A DNA stretch of 64,000 nt from JANQOH01 sp965201155 (GCA_965201155.1 OZ241752.1:2728001-2792000); one strand, 5' to 3'; counted from the first letter of the stretch, positions 16,373 to 26,575 are shown. The notes: generated from the letters alone by a model not told the origin. Made by a program: numbers and translations.

Positions 16373-17772
16373 CCTCGTTGTGGACCAGCGACCAAGTCGC
16401 TGCGGCGACCGGCGGTGTGCCGACCGGACGCTTTGCGGCGTCCGGCGTATCCATCGACAGCCGGACCCTGGTGGCGGGAGACCTTTTCGTCGCATTGCGC
16501 GGCCCCAATTTCGACGGTCACGACTATCTGGCCGCTGCCGGTGCCCTAGGTGCCGCCGCGGCAGTCGTTGAACGCGACCTCGTTGATACGAACCCGGAAC
16601 CATCGCTGATCCCTCTCATAGAGGTCAGCGACACGCGCGGCGCGCTGGCCTCCCTTGGGCGCGCCGCGCGACTCCGCGCTACCGCCCGTGTCATCGGCAT
16701 TACCGGCAGTGTCGGAAAAACCGGTACCAAGGTCATGTGCGCGCGGGCATTGTCAGCCCTGGGCCGGGTGCATTTTGATCGCGCCAGCCTGAACAATCAT
16801 ATCGGGCTGCCGCTGACCTTGGCCCGCCTTGATCCTGCGTATGATTTCGCCGTGCTGGAACTCGGCATGAACCATGCCGGTGAAATCGCTTCCCTTTCCC
16901 GCATGGCCAGGCCTGACATCGCAGTCATTACGACCGTCGCACCGGCGCATCTCGCCTTTTTCGATGATTTGCAGGCCATTGCCGCGGCGAAGGCCGAGAT
17001 ATTCACCGGCATGTCCGCTGACGGCGCTGCCATAGTGAACGGCGATATCGCCTGTTTCCGACAACTGGCAGACGCAGCGCGAGCCGTCGGACTGTCGCGA
17101 ATTCTCAGCTTCGGTGAGCGTGCAAGCAATGATGTGAGACTGCTTGAATGCCGGCCTGATGCTGCCGGGAGCAACGTGCGGGCGGTGGTATCGGGGGTGG
17201 AAGTTACCTATCGCTTGGGCGTTCCCGGACGTCACTGGGCGTTCAACAGTCTTGCCGTGTTGGCGGTGGCGGATGCGCTGGGGGTGGACGCGGCGACCGT
17301 CGCGCAGACCTTTGAGGCCCTGGACGCCCTGCCGGGTCGCGGCCGGCGGTTTTCCATCACTCTCGACGGCGGCGCGATAGAAGTTATCGACGACGCTTAT
17401 AACGCCAACCCGGCATCCATGGCGGCCGCCCTTGATCTGCTGGCGCTCGCGCCCGGGCGGCGTGTGGCCGTGCTGGGCGACATGCTGGAGCTGGGTGACG
17501 CCGGTGCCGCGCTGCATGCCGCGTTGGCCGACCACGCCGAGCGTGCGGGGGTTGACCGCGTGTTCACCGCCGGCCCGCTGATGGCAGCGTTGCATTCCGC
17601 CCTGCCCCCGGAACGGCGCGGCGCCCACGCCGAGGATGCGGCTGCCCTGGCGCCGCTGGTACGAGAGAGCCTGACCCCCGGTGACACGGTCCTCGTCAAG
17701 GGGTCGCACGGAACCGCCATGCATCGGATTGTTGCAGCGCTGGAAGCGCTGCCTTCCGCCGACGCGGCCTAG
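16369..17772 (+). CDS. murF: UDP-MurNAc-tripeptide:D-Ala-D-Ala ligase
   Basis: 467-residue Mur ligase that attaches D-alanyl-D-alanine to make the pentapeptide precursor. The N-terminal domain starts SDQVAAATGG and VDS-type residues appear as VSIDSRTL. The P-loop is ITGSVGKTGTK, with Gly in place of the more usual Ser; LNNHIGLPLTLARLD and LELGMNHAGEI follow. The C-terminal domain contains VIDDAYNANPASM. It begins in an ATGA overlap with murE and is followed nine bases later by mraY. Confidence 0.95.
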   Translation: MTSLWTSDQVAAATGGVPTGRFAASGVSIDSRTLVAGDLFVALRGPNFDGHDYLAAAGALGAAAAVVERDLVDTNPEPSLIPLIEVSDTRGALASLGRAARLRATARVIGITGSVGKTGTKVMCARALSALGRVHFDRASLNNHIGLPLTLARLDPAYDFAVLELGMNHAGEIASLSRMARPDIAVITTVAPAHLAFFDDLQAIAAAKAEIFTGMSADGAAIVNGDIACFRQLADAARAVGLSRILSFGERASNDVRLLECRPDAAGSNVRAVVSGVEVTYRLGVPGRHWAFNSLAVLAVADALGVDAATVAQTFEALDALPGRGRRFSITLDGGAIEVIDDAYNANPASMAAALDLLALAPGRRVAVLGDMLELGDAGAALHAALADHAERAGVDRVFTAGPLMAALHSALPPERRGAHAEDAAALAPLVRESLTPGDTVLVKGSHGTAMHRIVAALEALPSADAA

Positions 17773-17781
17773 GGGCATCCG

Positions 17782-18870
17782 GTGCTCTACAATCTCCTCG
17801 CGCCGCTGGCCGACGAATTCGTGCTGTTCAACCTGGTGCGTTACCTCACCTTCCGCACCGGCGCGGCCGTGCTGACGGCGCTCGTCATCAGCTTCGTTTT
17901 CGGCCCCCTGGTCATTCGCCGTCTGGCCCGCCACCAGGTCAACGGCCAGCCTATTCGCGATGACGGTCCGGCCGGTCATCTGGAAACCAAACAGGGCACG
18001 CCGACCATGGGCGGCATATTGATCCTGCTGGCTCTGGTGCTCGGCACGCTCCTCTGGGCCGACCTCAGCAACGGCTACGTGTGGGTGGTACTGCTCGTAA
18101 CCCTGGGGTTCGGGGCCGTCGGTTTCGTGGACGACTATCTGAAGGTGACCAAACGTCACCATCGCGGTCTGCCCGGGCGGTTGAAGCTGTTGGTGCAGTT
18201 TGCCATTGCAGCAGGTGCGGTGTGGTGGGTCTCGGCGCTGCTGCCGCCGGCCTTCTCCACCGCACTGGCGGTTCCGTTCTTCAAGGCGCTCCTGATCCAG
18301 CTTGGCTGGTTCTTTGTGCCGTTCGCCCTTCTCGTCATCGTGGGCGCATCCAACGCTGTAAATCTCACAGACGGACTGGACGGCCTGGCGATCGTGCCAA
18401 TCATGATCGCCGCCTCGTGTCTGGGCCTGATCTCCTATCTGGTCGGCAATGCCGTGTTTGCTGACTATCTGCAAATTCATGCGGTGCCCGGCACCGGCGA
18501 ACTGGCGGTGCTATGCGGTGCGCTGGTTGGCGCCAGTCTCGGCTTTTTGTGGTTCAACGCGCCGCCCGCGATGGTGTTCATGGGCGACACTGGAAGCCTC
18601 GCCACGGGCGGCGCCCTAGGTACCGTCAGCGTAGTCACCAAACACGAACTGGTGCTGGCGATCATCGGCGGGTTGTTCGTGCTCGAAGCGGTGTCCGTGA
18701 TCGTTCAGGTAGCCTCGTTCAGGCTTACCGGGCGGCGGGTTTTCCGCATGGCGCCACTGCATCACCATTTTGAGGAGAAGGGCTGGCGCGAGCCGACCAT
18801 TGTCATCCGTTTCTGGATCATCGCTTCAATCCTGGCGCTCGCCGGACTGTCGACGCTGAAATTGCGGTGA
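17782..18870 (+). CDS. mraY: Phospho-MurNAc-pentapeptide transferase MraY
   Basis: 362-residue polytopic inner-membrane enzyme with about ten transmembrane helices. It transfers phospho-MurNAc-pentapeptide to undecaprenyl phosphate, making lipid I. Diagnostic motifs are KQGTPTMGG, GFVDDYLKV, NAVNLTDGLDGLA, FMGDTGSLA and the C-terminal MAPLHHHFEEKGW. GTG 17782 is preceded by AGGGG with suitable spacing. Confidence 0.97.
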   Translation: MLYNLLAPLADEFVLFNLVRYLTFRTGAAVLTALVISFVFGPLVIRRLARHQVNGQPIRDDGPAGHLETKQGTPTMGGILILLALVLGTLLWADLSNGYVWVVLLVTLGFGAVGFVDDYLKVTKRHHRGLPGRLKLLVQFAIAAGAVWWVSALLPPAFSTALAVPFFKALLIQLGWFFVPFALLVIVGASNAVNLTDGLDGLAIVPIMIAASCLGLISYLVGNAVFADYLQIHAVPGTGELAVLCGALVGASLGFLWFNAPPAMVFMGDTGSLATGGALGTVSVVTKHELVLAIIGGLFVLEAVSVIVQVASFRLTGRRVFRMAPLHHHFEEKGWREPTIVIRFWIIASILALAGLSTLKLR

Positions 18871-18874
18871 CCCG

Positions 18875-20266
18875 ATGATCCCCGTCACAGAATACCGCAA
18901 CGAGACCGTCGCTGTTTTCGGGTTGGGGCGGGCAGGGCTGGCGACCGTGCAAGCGCTGGCCGCCGGCGGGGCCGTCGTCCTGGCTGACGATGATTGTGCT
19001 AGGCGGCGGGAAGAAGCGGCGGCATTTGGTGCCCGGCCGACGCGCCTGACGGAAGACACCATGGCCGCCGCCCGCGCCCTTGTGCTGAGCCCCGGGGTGC
19101 CGCTGGACCATCCGACGCCGGCGGCGGCGCGCGCCGCGGGCGTGGAGATTGTGGGCGAGACGGAGCTGTTCGCGCGGACATTGAAACGTGGGCCAGCGGT
19201 ACGAGGGGCGCAGCTTGTCGGCGTCACAGGTACCAACGGCAAATCGACAACTATTGCACTGATCGGCCATCTCTTGCGCAATGCCGGAAGGCCGGTCCGT
19301 ATCGGCGGCAATTTCGGCACTGCTGCGCTGGGACTGGAGCCGGTCGGGGAAGACGGTGTTTACGCGCTCGAAATGTCGTCCTTTCAGCTCGACCTGACAG
19401 AAAACCTCGTTTTCGACGTGGCAGGACTGATCAATATCAGTCCCGATCATCTGGATCGTCATGGCGACATGGAACGATACACGGCTGCCAAGGCACGCAT
19501 TTTTCGCGGCCAGACTCGCTCATGCACAGCCGTGATCGGTTGCGACGACGAACGTTCCTCCAGGATATGTCAACATCTGTCCGAGAATGGAACGCAGCGA
19601 ACCGTCGGCGTGTCAGGGGTTCGACGCATCAGCGGCGGTGTCGGGGTTCAAGGCGGGCAGTTGATCGACGACATGAACGGAACGGGTCGTGTCATTACTG
19701 ACCTGCGGTGCGCACCCACGCTTGCGGGGCGTCCCAACCACCAGAATGCCGCGGCCGCCTATGCCATATGCCGGGCGCTGGGAATGGATGCCGAGGCGTT
19801 CGCTTCCGGACTGTTCACTTATCCCGGGCTTGCGCACCGGCTGGAGACCGTAGCTGAGATCGCAGGCGTTCGATACATCAATGACAGCAAGGCAACCAAT
19901 GTCATGGCGGCGGCGGGCGCGCTGGCTGGCTATGACACCATCTACTGGATTGCCGGCGGGCGCGCCAAGGATACCGATCTCGGTCCTGTCGCGCCGTTTC
20001 TGCGCCATGTGCGTCACGCTTATCTGATCGGCGAGGCAGCAGCGGCCTTTGCGCAGTCACTTGCGGGTGCGGTGACGTTCACCCTGTGCGAAACGCTTGA
20101 TCGCGCGGTCGCGATGGCCGCGCGCCAGGCGGCCGATGACAGGATCAACGGTGCGGTCGTTCTCTTGTCGCCGGCTTGCGCATCCTACGACCAGTTCCGC
20201 GACTTCGAGCAGCGCGGTGCGCAGTTTCGCGCGTTGGTCGAAAGCTTGGCGGGAGAGGGCGCGTGA
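18875..20266 (+). CDS. murD: UDP-MurNAc-L-alanine:D-glutamate ligase
   Basis: 463-residue Mur ligase adding D-glutamate to UDP-MurNAc-L-alanine. The N-terminal Rossmann motif VFGLGRAGLATVQAL, P-loop VTGTNGKSTT and SFQLDLTENLVFDVAGLINI are conserved. The late segments YINDSKATNVMAA and IAGGRAKDTDL are typical MurD signatures. It starts four bases after the mraY stop and overlaps ftsW in a GTGA. Confidence 0.95.
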   Translation: MIPVTEYRNETVAVFGLGRAGLATVQALAAGGAVVLADDDCARRREEAAAFGARPTRLTEDTMAAARALVLSPGVPLDHPTPAAARAAGVEIVGETELFARTLKRGPAVRGAQLVGVTGTNGKSTTIALIGHLLRNAGRPVRIGGNFGTAALGLEPVGEDGVYALEMSSFQLDLTENLVFDVAGLINISPDHLDRHGDMERYTAAKARIFRGQTRSCTAVIGCDDERSSRICQHLSENGTQRTVGVSGVRRISGGVGVQGGQLIDDMNGTGRVITDLRCAPTLAGRPNHQNAAAAYAICRALGMDAEAFASGLFTYPGLAHRLETVAEIAGVRYINDSKATNVMAAAGALAGYDTIYWIAGGRAKDTDLGPVAPFLRHVRHAYLIGEAAAAFAQSLAGAVTFTLCETLDRAVAMAARQAADDRINGAVVLLSPACASYDQFRDFEQRGAQFRALVESLAGEGA

Positions 20267-21372
20267 ACGCCGCGCCGCGAGGTGACACCAGCTTGATTGG
20301 CTGGTGGTGGATTACCGTCGATCGCTGGCTCCTTGCTGCGCTGCTGGTGCTGATGGCGGTGGGCGTGGTCATGGCGTTTGCCGCCAGCCCGCCTGTCGCC
20401 GCGCGTCTGAACTACGACCGATTTTACTTCGTGCATCGGCAGATCAGCCTCATTCCGTTTGCCCTGTTCCTGTTGTTGGCGGTGTCCCTGCTTGCCCCGA
20501 CGGGCGTGTTGCGCGCCGCTGTCAGCCTGTTCGTGATCGGGCTGGCGTTGACCGTGACCACGCTGGTTGCAGCGCCTGAAGTAAAGGGCGCCCAGCGATG
20601 GCTGGAAATATGGGGCGTTTCGCTGCAACCGTCCGAATTAATCAAGCCGGGCTTCGCCGTCCTGACCGGATTCCTGCTTGCACAACGGCGCGACCTGTTG
20701 TCCGCGTTGCTCCTGGTGCTGGTCGTCGCAGTGCTGATAAGGCAGCCGGATATCGGGATGGCGTTAACCGTGGCGATGGTCTGGTTCGCCCAATATTTCC
20801 TGGCGGGGCTGTCCCTGTTCTGGGTTGGCGCGATGATTGCGCTGGGTGTAGCGGCGCTTACCACCAGTTATTTCACCTCGTACCCGCCGCATGTGCGGGA
20901 ACGGATCGATCAGTTTCTCGATTCCTCGGCCGGGGACACCTATCAGATAGATCTTTCCTTGCAGGCATTTGCCAGTGGCGGCTTGTACGGCAGAGGACCG
21001 GGAGAAGGTCTCGTAAAGGAGTATCTGCCTGACGCACATGCAGATTTCGTGTTTGCGGTTGCGGGAGAGGAGTTCGGCCTGCTCGCCTGTTTGATGCTGA
21101 TCGGCGTGTTTGCGTTTGTTGTCGTGCGCGGAATCATGCACCTGACAGCGGAGAACAATCGCTTTGTGGTGCTGGCCGCCGCCGGGCTGATCACCCATTT
21201 CGGTTTGCAGGCCATGATCAACATGGCGGTCGCGCTGCGCCTTGTGCCGACCAAGGGCCTCACCCTGCCATTCATCTCCTACGGCGGTTCGTCCCTGCTT
21301 GCCATGGCGGTGGCGACCGGGATGATCCTGGCGTTGACCCGCTGGCGCCACGACGCCGGAGCAGAGTCGTGA
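20263..21372 (+). CDS. ftsW: Septal peptidoglycan glycosyltransferase FtsW
   Basis: 369-residue SEDS-family polymerase with about ten transmembrane helices that polymerises lipid II at the septum together with FtsI. SEDS motifs are visible: GAQRWLEIWGVSLQPSEL, DAHADFVFAVAGEEFGL, and the C-terminal LPFISYGGSSLLAMAVATG. GTG 20263 gives a GTGA overlap with murD; the frame is open upstream but that part lies within murD. It overlaps murG by four bases. Confidence 0.95.
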   Translation: MNAAPRGDTSLIGWWWITVDRWLLAALLVLMAVGVVMAFAASPPVAARLNYDRFYFVHRQISLIPFALFLLLAVSLLAPTGVLRAAVSLFVIGLALTVTTLVAAPEVKGAQRWLEIWGVSLQPSELIKPGFAVLTGFLLAQRRDLLSALLLVLVVAVLIRQPDIGMALTVAMVWFAQYFLAGLSLFWVGAMIALGVAALTTSYFTSYPPHVRERIDQFLDSSAGDTYQIDLSLQAFASGGLYGRGPGEGLVKEYLPDAHADFVFAVAGEEFGLLACLMLIGVFAFVVVRGIMHLTAENNRFVVLAAAGLITHFGLQAMINMAVALRLVPTKGLTLPFISYGGSSLLAMAVATGMILALTRWRHDAGAES

Positions 21373-22451
21373 CCGGCCCGGTTGTGGTTGCCGCTGGCGG
21401 AACCGGGGGACATGTGTTTCCCGCGCTGGCGCTGATGCGGGCCTTGCGTGACGGGGGGATCGAACCGGCACTGGTCACGGACCGGCGTGGTGAAGCCTGG
21501 GAGAACGAAGTGGGCGCCGGTCGCTGCCACACGATACGCGCCGGCGCCGTGTCCGGCCGCGGCATTGTCGGAGCGTTGTGGGGAGGCGCACAGCTCGCTG
21601 CCGGTTTCCTCCAGGCGCGGCAGCTATTTCGGCGTCTGGTACCGCGTCTGGCGATCGGCTTCGGCGGTTATGCTTCACTGCCTCCGGTTGCCGCTGCGGC
21701 AAGTCTGCGAATTCCCGTGGTTGTTCACGAGTCGAACGCCGTGTTCGGACGCGCGAACCGCTGGCTTTCTGCCCGCGCTACCGCGGTTGCGACGGCCTTT
21801 CCGAACACGGGGATCGAGGGGATTCACACCGGCGTGCCGGTACGAGAAGCGTTTATCTCTGCGCGAGAGATACCTTACGCAGCGCCCCGCGACGACGATC
21901 CCGTTCACATACTTGTTGTTGGCGGCAGCCAAGGCGCCCGAGTTCTGGGGCGTGTAGTGCCCCAGGCCCTTGCGGCATTGCCAGCGCAATTGCGCAAACG
22001 GTTCGTCGTCAGCCAGCAATGCCGGAGCGAAGACGAAGCGGCCGCGCGCGACATCTACGAAAAAGCGGAAATCCGCGCGGATGTGCGGCCATTCATCGAC
22101 GATGTGCCAGCACGGCTGGGCAAGGCGCATCTGGTGGTGTCGCGTGCCGGGGCGTCCACCATCGCCGAACTGACGACCGTCGGCCGGCCCGCGATCTTCG
22201 TTCCCTATCGCTATGCCGCCGATGATCATCAAACGGCAAATGCGCGTGCCGTGGCGGGCGCCGGCGGTGGTTGGCTGGAGGCAGAGGAGACGCTGAACCC
22301 GGCCGATCTCGGCCGACGGGTCACGGGATTGCTGCGTGAGCCTGATGCGCTCGAACGCGCCGCGGCACGGGCGCGCTGTCTCGGCTGTACGGACTCCGCC
22401 GCGCGGCTTGTCAAGCTGGTGCGCTGCCTGTCCAACGGGGGTGCGCCATGA
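21369..22451 (+). CDS. murG: Undecaprenyldiphospho-muramoylpentapeptide beta-N-acetylglucosaminyltransferase
   Basis: 360-residue GT28 glycosyltransferase on the inner face of the membrane that adds GlcNAc to lipid I to form lipid II. The N-terminal glycine-rich loop AAGGTGGHVFPALAL is diagnostic, followed by GFGGYASLP and HESNAVFGRANR. The UDP-sugar site includes GGSQGARVLGRVVP and SRAGASTIAELTTVGRP. Start GTG overlaps the ftsW stop and the 3' end overlaps murC. Confidence 0.96.
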   Translation: MTGPVVVAAGGTGGHVFPALALMRALRDGGIEPALVTDRRGEAWENEVGAGRCHTIRAGAVSGRGIVGALWGGAQLAAGFLQARQLFRRLVPRLAIGFGGYASLPPVAAAASLRIPVVVHESNAVFGRANRWLSARATAVATAFPNTGIEGIHTGVPVREAFISAREIPYAAPRDDDPVHILVVGGSQGARVLGRVVPQALAALPAQLRKRFVVSQQCRSEDEAAARDIYEKAEIRADVRPFIDDVPARLGKAHLVVSRAGASTIAELTTVGRPAIFVPYRYAADDHQTANARAVAGAGGGWLEAEETLNPADLGRRVTGLLREPDALERAAARARCLGCTDSAARLVKLVRCLSNGGAP

Positions 22452-23899
22452 CGGCGATGCCGCTCGACATAGGACCGCTGCACTTTGTCGGGATTGGCGG
22501 TATCGGCATGAGCGGCATCGCGGAAGTCATGCACGACCTGGGATACCAGGTCCAGGGCAGCGATTTGAGCGATAACGCCAATGTGCAGCGCATGCGCATG
22601 CTGGGTCTGACGGTGCATATCGGACATGCGGCGGAGAATGTCGGCGCGGCCTCTGTCGTCGTGGTTTCAAGCGCAGTCAACGCGGACAACCCCGAGGTTG
22701 TGGAGGCGCGCAGACGCCTCCTCCCGGTAGTGCGGCGGGCGGAGATGCTCGCCGAACTGATGCGCCTGAAATACGCCATCGCCGTGGGCGGAACCCATGG
22801 CAAGACAACGACCACATCCATGATATCCGCGATGCTGGATGCCGCAGGGTTCGACCCCACAGTCATCAATGGCGGGATCATCAATGCCTGGGGCACCAAC
22901 GCCCGCCTTGGCTCCGGTGACTGGATGGTGGTGGAGGCCGATGAGTCCGACGGCAGTTTCACGAGGCTGCCTGCTACCATAACCGTCGTCACCAACATCA
23001 ATCCAGAACATCTCGAATTTTACGGTGATTTCAATGAACTAAAGAAAACATTTCAGACATTCATTGAATCCATACCCTTCTACGGATTTGCCGTGATGTG
23101 TGAAGATCACGCCGAGGTTCGGGCGATGATCGAGCGGGTGACCGACCGCCGCATTATCACCTACGGGTTTTCCGAACGGGCAGACTTGCGAGCGTCGGAG
23201 GTTCGACCGACGGCGGAGGGTGCGCATTTTGATGTGATACTCGGGGAGCGCCTTGCCGGACGCCATGATCTCGCAAGCGAAGGGTGCATTCCCGCCCTGA
23301 CGCTACACATGCCCGGGGCGCACAACGTACAGAACGCGCTCGCGACCATCGTCATTGCGCTCGAAATGGGCCTGTCGGAAGAGCAGATCAGAACCGGCCT
23401 GGCATCGTTTCAAGGCGTCAAGCGACGCTTTACCCGTGTCGGAAAAGCGCACGGGGTCTCGGTAATCGACGATTACGGCCATCATCCGGTCGAGATCGCC
23501 GCGGTGCTTGCGGCGGCGCGCGAGCAATTGTCCCTCACGGGCGGCAGCGGACGCATTATCGCTGTGGTGCAGCCGCATCGTTACACCCGGCTCCGCGACT
23601 TGTTCGACTCGTTCTGCTCGTGTTTCGACGATGCGGACGCTGTCATTGTCGCCGATGTACACGCGGCGGGAGAAGCACCCATTGAGGGCGTGAGCCGCGA
23701 CAGCCTGGTGGCCGGCTTGCGCGCGGGCGGCCATCGCTACGTTCGTTCCCTGCCCGAATCCGAAGCATTGCCGGGCTTGATCCTGGATATGGCGACGGCA
23801 GGAGACATGGTGGTGTGTCTCGGCGCCGGCAGCATAACTCATTGGGCCAACGGATTGCCGGAGGCGATGCGGGCGTTGCAGCCGGGAGGCAGGACATGA
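22448..23899 (+). CDS. murC: UDP-N-acetylmuramate:L-alanine ligase
   Basis: 483-residue Mur ligase that starts stem-peptide assembly. Motifs are HFVGIGGIGMSGIAEVMH at the N-terminus, P-loop AVGGTHGKTTTTSM, VVEADESDGSF, NINPEHLEFYGDF and DDYGHHPVEIAAVL. It overlaps murG at the start and murB at the end, each by four bases. Confidence 0.97.
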   Translation: MTAMPLDIGPLHFVGIGGIGMSGIAEVMHDLGYQVQGSDLSDNANVQRMRMLGLTVHIGHAAENVGAASVVVVSSAVNADNPEVVEARRRLLPVVRRAEMLAELMRLKYAIAVGGTHGKTTTTSMISAMLDAAGFDPTVINGGIINAWGTNARLGSGDWMVVEADESDGSFTRLPATITVVTNINPEHLEFYGDFNELKKTFQTFIESIPFYGFAVMCEDHAEVRAMIERVTDRRIITYGFSERADLRASEVRPTAEGAHFDVILGERLAGRHDLASEGCIPALTLHMPGAHNVQNALATIVIALEMGLSEEQIRTGLASFQGVKRRFTRVGKAHGVSVIDDYGHHPVEIAAVLAAAREQLSLTGGSGRIIAVVQPHRYTRLRDLFDSFCSCFDDADAVIVADVHAAGEAPIEGVSRDSLVAGLRAGGHRYVRSLPESEALPGLILDMATAGDMVVCLGAGSITHWANGLPEAMRALQPGGRT

Positions 23900-24837
23900 T
23901 GGCGTCTGCGCCCGTGTCCCTGATCGACCGCCTTCCGCCGTTGCGCGGCTCCGTTCGGTCTCAGGTGTCTCTCAGCCGATACACCTGGTTGCGCGTCGGC
24001 GGGAGGGCGGAAATCCTGGTCATTCCCGCAGACCGTCAGGACTTGTGCGCACTCCTGGCGCATCGTCCCGTCGAAGTTCCCGTATGTGTGCTGGGACTGT
24101 GCTCCAATGTCCTGATCCGTGATGGCGGCATTGACGGTGTCGTGGTTCGTCTGGGCCGCGCTTTCTCCGGCATTGTCACGGATGGTGAGCGCGTTCGCTG
24201 CGGCGCCGGCGCGGCCGACATCCGGGTCGCACGCGCCGCCGCGGCGGCGGGCATCGGGGGATTTGAATTTCTCAGTGGCGTACCGGGTTCCATCGGCGGC
24301 GCCATCCGCATGAATGCGGGCGCCTATGGACGAGAAATCAGCGACATCGTGGAATCTGTAGAGGCGGTTGACGGGCAAGGGGAGCGCCATGTGCTGCGGC
24401 GGGCGGATATGACGTTCGCGTACCGCAGCTCCAGCTTTCCGCCGGACTGGATATGTACAGGCGCCGCGCTGCGCGGCTGGCGCGAAGACCCGGTCGTGAC
24501 GCAGGAACGCATGGCGGCCGTTTCCGCTGCGCGCGCAGCATCACAGCCAATTCGGGAGCGCACCGGCGGCAGCACTTTCGCCAACCCGCCCGGCGCCGCA
24601 GCGTGGCGGCTGATCGACCAGGCCGGCTGCCGGGGGTTACGGCGCGGGGGCGCCATGGTCTCGGAAAAGCATTGCAATTTTCTCATCAATCTGGGCGACG
24701 CCACGGCGTCGGACCTGGAGAGCTTGGGCGAGGAGGTCCGGCGGCGGGTGTTCGGAAATTCGGGCATATGCCTGGAATGGGAAATCCACCGGCTCGGACG
24801 CCACATCCGTAGCGGACCGTCGGAGGCACCGCAATGA
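23896..24837 (+). CDS. murB: UDP-N-acetylenolpyruvylglucosamine reductase
   Basis: 313-residue FAD-dependent reductase producing UDP-MurNAc. Motifs include YTWLRVGGRAEILV, GLCSNVLIRDGGIDGVVVRL, FEFLSGVPGSIGGAIRMNAG and RTGGSTFANPPG with the catalytic Ser. It opens with two ATG codons (23896, 23899), the first overlapping the murC stop. The 3' end overlaps ddl by four bases. Confidence 0.95.
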   Translation: MMASAPVSLIDRLPPLRGSVRSQVSLSRYTWLRVGGRAEILVIPADRQDLCALLAHRPVEVPVCVLGLCSNVLIRDGGIDGVVVRLGRAFSGIVTDGERVRCGAGAADIRVARAAAAAGIGGFEFLSGVPGSIGGAIRMNAGAYGREISDIVESVEAVDGQGERHVLRRADMTFAYRSSSFPPDWICTGAALRGWREDPVVTQERMAAVSAARAASQPIRERTGGSTFANPPGAAAWRLIDQAGCRGLRRGGAMVSEKHCNFLINLGDATASDLESLGEEVRRRVFGNSGICLEWEIHRLGRHIRSGPSEAPQ

Positions 24838-25751
24838 CGAGGCGGGTCGCTGTCCTCATGGGGGGCTGGTCGTCGGAACGCGAGGTGTCGCTTACCAGCG
24901 GCCGTGCGGTGGTCGCTGCGCTGCGCGAGCGCGGGATGGAACCGCATGTCGTGGATGTTGATCGGAACGTCGCATCGGAACTCGCTGCAATATCCGATCG
25001 CGTTGACGTGGTGTTCAATGCACTGCACGGACGCTGGGGCGAGGACGGATGTCTTCAAGGTCTTTGCGAACTTCTCGGCGTTACCTACACGCATTCCGGT
25101 GTCCTGGCGTCGGCATTGGCGATGAACAAGCCCGTCGCCAAGCGCCTTTACGCGGCAGCCGGTATTCCGGTGGCAAAGGGGTATGTCGTCGACCGCGAGA
25201 CGGTGCTTGCCGGTGATCCGCTGCCGCGGCCCTTTGTCATCAAACCGCAGGATGAGGGTTCCAGCGTCGGGGTCAGGATCATTACGGAAGATGACCCGCC
25301 TGCACCATTTTCTGGAGCGCCTTGGCCTTACGGAGAGACCGTGCTGGCGGAACAGTACGTGCCGGGGCGGGAGATTACCGTGGCCGTCCTTGGTGGGCGC
25401 GCGCTCGGTGCGCTTGAAATTTGTCCCCAAGGCGAGTTTTACGATTACCGGTCAAAATATACGAAGGGCCAGTCAAAGTACCTTGTTCCGGCGCCTGTAC
25501 GCGAGGCCGATTACGCGGCGGCTCTGGATCATGCTGTGCGTGCGCATGACATTCTCGGGTGCCGCGGCGTTTCGCGCGCCGATTTTCGCTATGACGATGC
25601 GAATGGCGGGGCCGGGCTGCGCCTGCTTGAAGTCAACACCCAACCGGGAATGACCCCCGGTTCCCTGGTTCCGGCAATCGCGGCTCACGCTGGAATTTCC
25701 TACGCGGATCTTGTCGTCTGGATGGTGGAGGACGCGCTATGCCGTCCTTGA
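24834..25751 (+). CDS. ddl: D-alanine:D-alanine ligase
   Basis: 305-residue ATP-grasp enzyme making the dipeptide used by MurF. Motifs are VAVLMGGWSSEREVSLTSG at the N-terminus, NALHGRWGEDG, YTHSGVLASALAMNK, FVIKPQDEGSSVGV and the C-terminal EVNTQPGMTPGSLVP. The DdlB-type length and location fit the dcw cluster. It overlaps ftsQ by 13 bases. Confidence 0.95.
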   Translation: MTRRVAVLMGGWSSEREVSLTSGRAVVAALRERGMEPHVVDVDRNVASELAAISDRVDVVFNALHGRWGEDGCLQGLCELLGVTYTHSGVLASALAMNKPVAKRLYAAAGIPVAKGYVVDRETVLAGDPLPRPFVIKPQDEGSSVGVRIITEDDPPAPFSGAPWPYGETVLAEQYVPGREITVAVLGGRALGALEICPQGEFYDYRSKYTKGQSKYLVPAPVREADYAAALDHAVRAHDILGCRGVSRADFRYDDANGGAGLRLLEVNTQPGMTPGSLVPAIAAHAGISYADLVVWMVEDALCRP

Positions 25752-26575
25752 AGGGGACCCGCACGGACTCGGCAAAGCGATCGCAGCTCCGAGGCAGGGG
25801 TGAGCGCCCGGGGACGGTTGGCTGGTTGGCACCGGTTTTGATGCGGCGGCGCAAGGTTCAAAGTGTTGTCCTTCTGGCGATTGTCGGTCTTGCCGCGGCG
25901 ACTTGGCACGGCGTGTCGGTGATCGTGGAAACGAGCATCGACAGCGCGGGACGGGCGGCGGGGCTGGTCGTGAAGGAAGTCTTCCTGGAGGGCCGCATCA
26001 GGGCGCCGATGGCGGAGCTTCGTGACAGCCTCGGGATCGCGGTGGGCGACGCCATGTTGTCCGTTGATCCCGAAGCGATGAAAGCACGGCTGGAAAGCAA
26101 TGCTTGGGTGGCGGAAGCGCATGTCGAGCGGCGCTTCCCCGATATCATCCATATTCGCATTGTCGAACGCCCGCCCATGGCGCTGTGGCAGCATCAGGGC
26201 CGGATCCAGGTTGTGGAACGGAATGGCCGGGTGCTGCCGGGAAGCCGGGCCGAAGACTATACCGTGCTTCCCCTGTTGGTTGGCGCAGGCGCACCCGACG
26301 CCTGGCCCGGTCTTCTGACGATAATGGCGAAGACCCCGAACCTGTACAGCCGTTTGTCAGCGGCGAGCTGGATTGGCGAGCGGCGCTGGACGCTGCGGTT
26401 CGACAACCGCGTGGATGTGTTGCTGCCGGCCGAAGGATTGGGTGAGGCCTGGCGCCGGCTGGTGAATTGGCAAGAGGGAGCCAGGATACTCGAAACGGAG
26501 TTGAAGTCGATCGATCTGCGCAATCTTGACCGTGTCCTGGTGCATGCCGAACGCGCCGGGATGAAGGCCGGGTGA
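25739..26575 (+). CDS. ftsQ: Cell division protein FtsQ
   Basis: 278-residue bitopic divisome protein. A basic cytoplasmic tail of about 40 residues precedes one transmembrane helix (SVVLLAIVGLAAATWHGV). A POTRA domain follows from about residue 72 (VFLEGRIRAPMAELRDSLGI), then the FtsQ domain with IVERPPMALWQHQGR and the C-terminal NLDRVLVHAERA. It links FtsB/FtsL to the ring. Start 25739 lies inside the end of ddl. Confidence 0.93.
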   Translation: MPSLKGTRTDSAKRSQLRGRGERPGTVGWLAPVLMRRRKVQSVVLLAIVGLAAATWHGVSVIVETSIDSAGRAAGLVVKEVFLEGRIRAPMAELRDSLGIAVGDAMLSVDPEAMKARLESNAWVAEAHVERRFPDIIHIRIVERPPMALWQHQGRIQVVERNGRVLPGSRAEDYTVLPLLVGAGAPDAWPGLLTIMAKTPNLYSRLSAASWIGERRWTLRFDNRVDVLLPAEGLGEAWRRLVNWQEGARILETELKSIDLRNLDRVLVHAERAGMKAG